A stretch of 64,000 nt of DNA, from the NCBI GenBank assembly GCA_038496445.1, contig JALMLS010000336.1:62001-126000 (forward strand), read 5' to 3'. Positions 57,630-64,000 of the stretch are shown here, in pieces. The notes under the pieces are model-generated. The model was given only the letters and a program-made list of their open reading frames with translations. It searched no databases and was not told the DNA's origin. This DNA is from Trichosphaerium sp. ATCC 40318. Its lineage: Eukaryota; Discosea; Flabellinia; Trichosidae. A program made the translations under genes and the position numbers. The stretch's first letter is position 1; each line of letters starts with the position of its first letter.

Positions 57630-58077
57630 CAGAATAAATGGAGCAAGTTGACTTTCATATAGTTGATGCTAGTTCACATTGACGACGGTACTGTATGAGA
57701 GGCAACAGTTTTCTTTTGTGTTACAGAAAAGAACGAAATGAGTAAATGAAGGTACTACAGTATTGTAAACAATAATACACTGACGGTCGTCTATCAATCT
57801 TGCAGTGCAGTGCATTTCTAGAGCGTGTAATCAAAACGTCACGTACTTCCGGATGTAGTATCTTGAGCGCATTTAGAATTCTCTTTGCCTTAAGGCTTTA
57901 AGTCGCGCATAACAATTTTCATTGAATATTGGTTGATCGCATAAACTTCAATATGCTTTAATAGCAATAAAAATGCGTATGCCTTGACCAAATTGAATTT
58001 TTTTTTTATGAGAAAAACAACAGAAAATTTCTCAACGTAAGATATTTTTGCTGAAACAAAGAAATCATAAAAATGAA
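57630..58077. other. Intergenic region
   Basis: AT-rich spacer between the mucin and the phosphatase. No coding or RNA feature recognised. It ends in a poly(T) run about 70 bases before the phosphatase start. Confidence 0.4.
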
Positions 58078-59128
58078 ATGGCTAAAGACGAAGAACCACC
58101 GTGGCTTCAAGAAATTAACTCCTTGAGTAAGATTACTGCGTCTATTTTCCTTGCTGGAGAACAGAGCGCAAAGGATTACGAATTGTTGGTTAAAAATAAC
58201 ATAAAAAGTGTCATAAACGTTGCTCGTGAAGTACCAAACTACCACGTAAAGCAGGGGATAAAATATCTTAAAATTAACCTCGATGATGTTGAAGATCAAG
58301 TAGTATCGTTAAAAGACATTGTTACACGCGTTGAAAAGTTCGTTGGGAGACAAGGAAGCAGTAAAAGAGCTGCCAAGTGTTTGTTTCATTGCCGCGCAGG
58401 CTCTTCAAGGTTCGTAATCATTGTTTCAGAGCCAACGCAATCAATAGCGCCATAGTTTTCCAAACTGCTTTTTTTTTTTTTGCAAAACCTTCAGGACGCG
58501 CCCAAACCGAACTCCTGATACTATCAGCAACGTTTTCTAAGTTTTTTGTAGAGGTTCAACTGTTGCTATGGCTTACATGATGAAACGTCTTCGTATGCCT
58601 CTGAAAACAGCTTTCGCGCTTGTTAAAGAGAAACGATGGATAATTCATCCAAATCCAACCTTTCGAGCAGCACTCATGGACTACGAGGTTACGCTCTTTG
58701 GTTCAAACTCTATAGACTTGAACGAAGTAGTTGTAACAAGCGATGACGAGCAAGAAAGCGAAGAAAGCGTTGACATGTATCAAGAAATCGACTTCTTGAA
58801 CTTCCCGCCAATGCTCGTTGTTAACATGGATCTTAACAAAGAATTCCTTCATGATAGCATAGAGCTTGAGATACCTCAACTACCTTTCTCTACTGGTATT
58901 GAAGTCAAGTCGAATACAAAGATGTACACTGATTCAAAAAAAAAAAGAAAATTTCAGGAAAATATGTTCGGTCATCTTTGTCTTAATCAACAACAGCCAA
59001 AGACGAAAAAGATTAAATTCACTCTACGTATAGATGAAAAGTCAGAAAGCGTTAAAAGTGGTAATTTGGATGGATCACCTCTAGCAAGTAGTCAGTGGAA
59101 TCTATTGCTTTCAAAACTTAAAACGTGA
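58078..59128 (+). CDS. Dual-specificity protein phosphatase
   Basis: Starts MAKDEEPPWLQEINSLSKIT (58078). DSP domain: ASIFLAGEQSAKDYELLVKN, IKSVINVAREVPNYHVKQGI, YLKINLDDVEDQ (general acid Asp) and the catalytic loop FHCRAGSSR|SATV (HC-x5-R, split by the only intron, GTTCGTAATC...TAGAG near 58410-58554). AYMMKRLRMPLKTAFALVKE and RWIIHPNPTFRAALMDYE follow, the standard DSP C-terminus. A C-terminal extension of about 130 residues is acidic (SDDEQESEESVD) and then basic (KKKRKFQ, KTKKIKF; possible nuclear signal), ending LLLSKLKT. Probably removes phosphate from MAP-kinase-type substrates; inferred. Confidence 0.85.
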
Positions 59129-59239
59129 CATTCTCGCGAGACGACATGTCAAATGTATTATAAAAACTGTAAAAAACCAAATTATAAATTAGTTAGCTAT
59201 TTACAAGTGCTCTGGTTTATATTTATAACAACTTTTTGT

Positions 59240-59860
59240 GGATTAAGCAGGTGCACTTTTTTGCCAACAAAATTGCTTTGATTTCAACGTGTTGCACTTG
59301 TGCAAAAATGTCACAGATGAAGTTGCGTACAGATAAATTCTACGTATTTTATGAAACTGTTAGATACCCTTATATAACTGGTCTTACTCTTCCTCTTATC
59401 ACTGAAACTCCTTTGATAATGCTGTCATTTTTTTCTATATTGCCAATGTGTCCACGGAAATCAAACATCACCAAACTGTTTGCTGTAGTATTTCGAAGAA
59501 GTAAATTTGTTATTGTGTTTCTTTGAGATACTTTGCTAGGTTTTGAGAGTCAGATTAAACTCCACGCCATAGAATGTTGTGTCGATACATTAGTTTCAAA
59601 GTCAGAATATATCAAGAAATATTTGAGTACCAAGTTGTTCATAACAGCCGACTTGGATCCCAATACTCCGCTTTGAATACGATGGTACGAAAATTGTGAC
59701 ACAGTTAGTTTCATACCACAACGTTCCCTAGACAATTCAATACTCACGTGGAGCGCAGACGCTTAAAATTACCTCCAACCCAAAAGACATGCACTTTGTT
59801 TGTGGTGTCACATGTTGCCCTCAATACTTCTGTACAGGGACGTTCTTTGAACCATCAGCT
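59240..59860 (-). pseudogene. Decayed inverted copy of the kinase-less receptor ectodomain
   Basis: On the minus strand this region aligns with 51040-51800 on the plus strand. Shared blocks include AAGAACGTCCCT-ACAGAAGTATTGA, CAAAGCGGAGTATTGGGATC, GGTACTCAAATATTTCTTGA with TATATTCTGACTTTGA, and GATAGTATTATCAA / CAGTGATAAGAGGA. The copy has stops and frame changes, lacks the signal peptide exon and keeps the intron sequence between the first two blocks, so it arose by DNA duplication and not by retroposition. It is about 8 kb away in opposite orientation. Confidence 0.75.
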
Positions 59861-59862
59861 TT

Positions 59863-62156
59863 TTATTCCAATATACAATACAGATTACTAATTTTTGCGC
59901 AACCATTATTCTCACAGGTATTAATACAAGGCACAGTCTGCTCTTTAAAATTTGCAATAGCCTGAAGCTCTGTGTTGAAGGTATTAGGGTTTGTAATTTT
60001 GTATCCATGCATGATAATTTCATCCAACATTGGCAATGAAGCAGCCAAATCATTCAACCCAAAAAGAAGAGATCTAGTCTCTTCATTGCTAAATAAACTA
60101 AGTCAATGCGATTTTTTACATTGAATAAAATCACTAGAACATAACCAACGTTGGTTAAGCACCACGTTGAATCAATCATCTCTGAGTTGCAAAGAAATCG
60201 TTTATAAATATCTCAAGAGAAAAAAGAAGGTATTAAGCAAATACAACGTGACTTACTCTCGAATGTCTAAGTGCGATACATTCAACTCAACCAAAAAATG
60301 TAACGAAGTTAGGTATCCAACACTTTTAAAAGCTAAACCTTTACACTTGGGCATTATCAAGTGCTCTAGAGTTGTCAAATTGCCGACAATATAGTTATCT
60401 TTTGGACTTGTAAAGTCTAGACCTTCAATTTCTAGTACTCTAAGAGGTATATGGGATACGCATTTTAAATCTGTAAAGTAATATAAGAAAAATATAAGAA
60501 AGAACACTGTAAAGGTCCATGTTGCTACTCACCTTGGTTTGTCAACTTGCCATTATTTGGTAACACCAAATGTCTTAAATTATATAAGCTCGATAATACG
60601 TGAATACTATCACCATTAATTGCATCTCCATTGCTACAAAAATAAGTTAAACAAGATTGTTTTGAATTCAGCACCTTCCACTTATATCAAGGCTTGCTAA
60701 GTTTATAAGTGATTGTGTAAAGCCCAGGTTTCCGTAAGGTATAAAACAGGCAAGACTCTGCAGATTTGTAATGGTTGAAAATGGTTTGAGCTGAAGAAGC
60801 TTGGAGGAAATAAAGTTTTTTTGAGTGCTGTCATTTAAAGATAATGAAGTTAAGTTAGATAGCTTTGTAAGTTCAAATAGACTCTTTGGCGTTAGCTCTG
60901 TACTTTTCAAATTGTTTAGTTGAAGCTCCTACATTTGCATTAAAGTTGATATGTATTGCTATCATACAGTTAAGTGCGTCAGATGCGGAATCAAGTGTTG
61001 AAAGTGGCTATCCTTAATTAGATGCTTTTCCTTTCTTGACATAAATTCCGTGGTTTTCTCAGCTGGTACACAGTTTTCCTTGTCTACCCAGCAGAAATCT
61101 AATGTTAAGCTATTTTTGATAGGTCTAAACTTTTGTAAAACTCTTCCGTGTTTGACCCAAAAGGAAGGGTAGATTGTTTCATCTCCCCGTGCAGTTTCAT
61201 GTGTGCATATTTTATTGGCATCATATTTATGTTCCTTCAACTCGCTTGGTGGATTTATTATTGTGAGCCATTTCGGTGGAGAGCTACCTGGTGTTGGCAT
61301 AGGTACCAGGTAAGACACTTTATCATAAGGACAGCTATTTATAACTACAAAAAAGAAACAACAGTGAATAGTAACATAACAAAAAGAAGTGGTACACATA
61401 CTCTTAGATTTTTCAAATGCAGTCGCTATAGTGCACTCCCATTCAGCTGATTTTGAATGAAATGTGTTTATTTCTTTCCATCCATTAGGTGGTTGCACAT
61501 ATAAGTATTCTCCTGGAGTTATCCTACGTGTGGCAAATAGTTGAAAACGAATATCATAATTGTCAATGTCAACATTCTATCAGACAGGTGTTAGTACAAC
61601 CAGATATGTTCAAATTGACGTACCAGCTCTAGCCTACAATTAGCACCCTTGCTACTGTATTTAGGTTAGAATTACAACAAGAACTAGTGCACAATAACAC
61701 ATACCTATACCTAAGAAAGCGGCCTTCTACTGTACTAATAAACCGGGTATCCAAGAAGATAGTCTGTTGCCATGATTTTGGTGAAACCCAAAAAACACCT
61801 GGTGAAAGCAATGTTATGTCTGGTACGTGTTTTCTAAGTCTTATCTGTCCTTTCAACAACCAGTAAGTACAAGATAGACAACAACATACAAAGCCCTTAA
61901 GGGCTTAAAACTAACCTTTTAGTTCTGTTACAAACTGTCCACGACTAAAGTGTTGTCTTGTTTTAACTCCACCGTAGAGTTGATCAATATTGAATCTCCT
62001 TGGTGATACATTTTTCTTTATCCGCTTATACTTGTGATGTGGGTCGAAAACTAGAAGACTCACCAGATGTTCAAATGCGGATTGTGTAATAAAATTTGGT
62101 TCTTGCGCCATATTGCCATGCCAGTAAGCTGGTGCATGCGTAAGAAATAAACTCAT
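59863..62156 (-). CDS. Leucine-rich repeat protein
   Basis: Starts MSLFLTHAPAYWHGNMAQEP. The N-terminal half (RFNIDQLYGGVKTRQHFSRG; ITLLSPGVFWVSPKSWQQ; RITPGEYLYVQPPNGWKE; SYLVPMPTPGSSPPKWLTII) is a globular part I cannot assign. From about 61060 downward LRRs appear: HFQHLIPHLTHLTV, LTKLSNLTSLSLNDS, FSTITNLQSLACF, QSLINLASLDISG, LSSLYNLRHLVLPNNGKLT, RVLEIEGLDF, NLTTLEHLIMPKCKGL and LHFLVELNVSHLDIR. The final exon ends ENNGCAKISNLYCILE, and its stop lies directly at the border of the receptor-derived pseudogene. A ligand-binding or scaffold role is inferred. At least seven introns. Confidence 0.55.
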
Positions 62157-62530
62157 CGTTCAACGGTTTTTTTTATTTGGAACATAGCACGTGGTAACTT
62201 GTGTATCTCTGGCTTTTGAGCTTCGTAAAACGACGAACAATGTTTAACGGTTTTGATAACAATACGCACCTGCGAGAAAATGATTATCTTCAGCGAGTGT
62301 GGTCACATAATACTGCTTGGGGGCATACGACATGAAGAAATAAACACGTGATATCTCTATTGGAACATAAACACTGAGATATTCTAGTTTAACCATACCA
62401 AGGCTTATTGTATCATTGGACGCTCAGCGAAGCGAGTTTGTTGGCTGCTAAGAGAAGTGTTGCGAAGAAATTTCTCAGATTATATTCAAGGACTTTCTCA
62501 CTTCAACCATTTTGCTTTGTTAACGGCTTT
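62157..62530. other. Divergent intergenic region, LRR protein / RPC4
   Basis: About 370 bases between divergent starts. CACGTG occurs at about 62188 and 62345. No other feature seen. Confidence 0.4.
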
Positions 62531-64000
62531 ATGTCAAAAGAGGATCCTCCAAAAAAACGTAAGCCGCCTACGTATAGCAGTTACACAGGCAGACCTGGAT
62601 CAAGACCAGGCAGGCCAGGTTTACCAGGAGCAAGGCCTACGAATCGCTTGAGAGGTTTAAATACTCCACATGTACCTTTAGGCAAGTTAGAGACAAATAA
62701 TAATTGCTCTAAAAGTAAACAGGTAGGGGATTAGCGTTTGCGCCTAATTTGCGTGGTACTGGTAAAAAGCGAGCGCCTACAGGCATTTTGGCTAGAGCAG
62801 ATAGGAAAAAAAAGAATCGTGCGTTATATTACACGCGTATGGCCGCCTAGATGTTTAAATACGCGTAGAGGGTTACAGAATGGGTTATACACGGGCAATC
62901 CCAAAACCAAAGGACGGAAGAGGAGGTCGACGCGGCCGAGGTAGAGGAGGAGGGTTCAAATTCGCGCCAAGGCTTGGGGGAACACGAACTAATTTACCAG
63001 GTAGTTGTTTATAGCTCTACACTATCTAATATATGCTCCAGAATCGCTAACAAACCCTGACGGCGAACTTAAAGATAAGAAAGAAACCGTTGAAAAGAAA
63101 TGGGACAGTACGACTTTTAAATACGTTACCATGTATCCTAAATCAACTATACAGAGAAAAAAATAGCACCTACAGCCCTAGAAATGAATATTAATCCTCT
63201 AGACTCAGGACATCCTATGACATTGCCTTTCCGAGATCCCAAAAAATTAAAACGAGAAAAAGTGAAGCAAAAGATTAATTCCTTAAAACCAGATCCTAAT
63301 ACAATGGATATTGATAACGAAGATAAAGATAAACAAGGTGGAAAGAGTGGTAAGGCTGCAGGTAAAGAAGAAGTTGAGGACGTCGCAGATAAAGTTGACG
63401 CAATGGAAATTGATGGAGAGGGTAGAGATATACGATATATAGGTTTAGAGGACTTACAATTACTTATTTAGATAGCACACAAGTTAAAAAGGAGGATGAT
63501 GATGACTCTAATGATATTTATTTCAAGTTATCTATGAACAAAGAAGGAGCAGCCGATTTATTCAGAGATGATACTGGATTGTTTGAAGGACAAGATTCTC
63601 TCTTTTTTGTACAGCTTCCTTCTTCTCTACCTTATAAAAAACCAGTTAAACAAGAAGACGGTCCAAAGAAGGTTGAGGAACCTGAGGACGATGTAAGGTA
63701 CCGTACAAAAGAGCGAACTGAAATCGGCAACAAATACAAACGTGTTTTTTCTTTGCTTTTTTTTTGAGACTGACACATTACTAGTGGCTTTAAAAACACC
63801 TTGGCAGAGTTACCAGAGAGTAACTTGGGTAAAATACGTATACATAAGTCTGGTAAGGTCACTATGAAGATGGGAGACGTTATTTTTGATGTAAGTTAAA
63901 ATTTGCTTTAAAATGTATTATTTTGCATCTGACGATTGTCCTTAGGTATCAGAAGGAATGCCAAGCGCTTTCTTGCAAGAAGTATATGGTGTATTTCCAG
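62531..64000 (+). CDS. RPC4: RNA polymerase III subunit RPC4 (partial, runs off the window)
   Basis: Subunit of the Pol III TFIIF-like RPC4/RPC5 subcomplex, used in initiation and termination on tRNA and 5S genes. Starts MSKEDPPKKRKPPTYSSYTG. Basic Gly/Arg-rich N-terminus (SRPGRPGLPGARPTNRL; GKKRAPTGILARADRKKK; GGRRGRGRGGGFKFAPR). A middle part is rich in Lys and acidic residues (KVKQKINSLKPDPNTMDID). The conserved RPC4 C-terminal core follows: DSLFFVQLPSSLPYKK, then GFKNTLAELPESNLGKIRIH, KSGKVTMKMGDVIFDVSEGM and PSAFLQEVYGVFP at the window edge. The last exons are cut off. The intron at about 62656-62720 is required for the frame. Confidence 0.8.

Noticed and set aside
56966-57658. Long Val/Gly-rich frame on the minus strand
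   Set aside because: It is the antisense shadow of the Thr/Pro-rich stalk of the GPI protein.
1-64000. CRISPR array or bacterial operon structure
   Set aside because: Introns, signal and GPI sequences and eukaryotic domain families throughout; no direct-repeat/spacer pattern was seen.

Overview
The window is eukaryotic nuclear DNA. It is AT-rich and gene-dense, with many short spliceosomal introns that start with GTA (very often GTAC) and end in T-rich tract plus AG. The gene content includes receptor-type tyrosine kinase, RhoGAP, CH/IQ/DH/PH RhoGEF, several Rho GTPases, a GH5 cellulase with a carbohydrate-binding tail, phospholipase D, neutral sphingomyelinase, a GPI-type Thr/Pro mucin and selenocysteine-pathway PSTK. 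This fits a free-living amoeboid protist, most likely an amoebozoan. The species cannot be fixed from sequence alone. All gene models here were spliced by hand from frame continuity and domain logic.

Layout. 0-7 kb: two copies of a hairpin element, a receptor tyrosine kinase (-), a small mitochondrial membrane protein (-), and a C2H2 zinc-finger/Asn-RGG protein (+). 7.5-21.7 kb: RhoGAP (+), a DUF7477-like protein (+), PSTK (-), a secreted TIM-barrel-like protein (+) and a large RhoGEF (+). 22-26.3 kb: an intronless glycosyltransferase (+), an intronless F-box/LRR protein (-) and a C-terminally anchored membrane protein (-). 27.5-34.4 kb: a Cys-knuckle nuclear-type protein (+), a pseudo-OTU/PFU/PUL fusion (+) and a Rho GTPase (-). 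34.5-41.7 kb: a large MORN-type repeat protein (+), two tiny genes, the cellulase (+) and a second, spliced MORN-type gene (-). 42-48.8 kb: PLD (-) and neutral sphingomyelinase (+) transcribed divergently, then a Cys-rich membrane protein (+). 49-59 kb: an orphan gene, a kinase-less receptor-like protein (+), a VOC/glyoxalase-fold protein (-), an atypical Rho GTPase (+), a GPI mucin (+) and a dual-specificity phosphatase (+). 59-64 kb: a decayed inverted copy of part of the kinase-less receptor, an LRR protein (-), and the 5' part of RNA polymerase III subunit RPC4 (+), which runs off the window.

The most interesting items are: a PLAA/Ufd3-like PFU-PUL protein whose WD40 half is replaced by an A20-type OTU domain that has apparently lost its catalytic Cys and His; a Rho-family GTPase whose switch-II DTAGQ motif is replaced; a group of genes (MORN pair, F-box/LRR, glycosyltransferase) of families shared with amoeba-infecting giant viruses; strong enrichment of the palindrome CACGTG; a GTAC-type donor site consensus; and a hairpin repeat with compensatory base changes. 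Four Rho-pathway genes and two phospholipid-signalling genes also share this short stretch.
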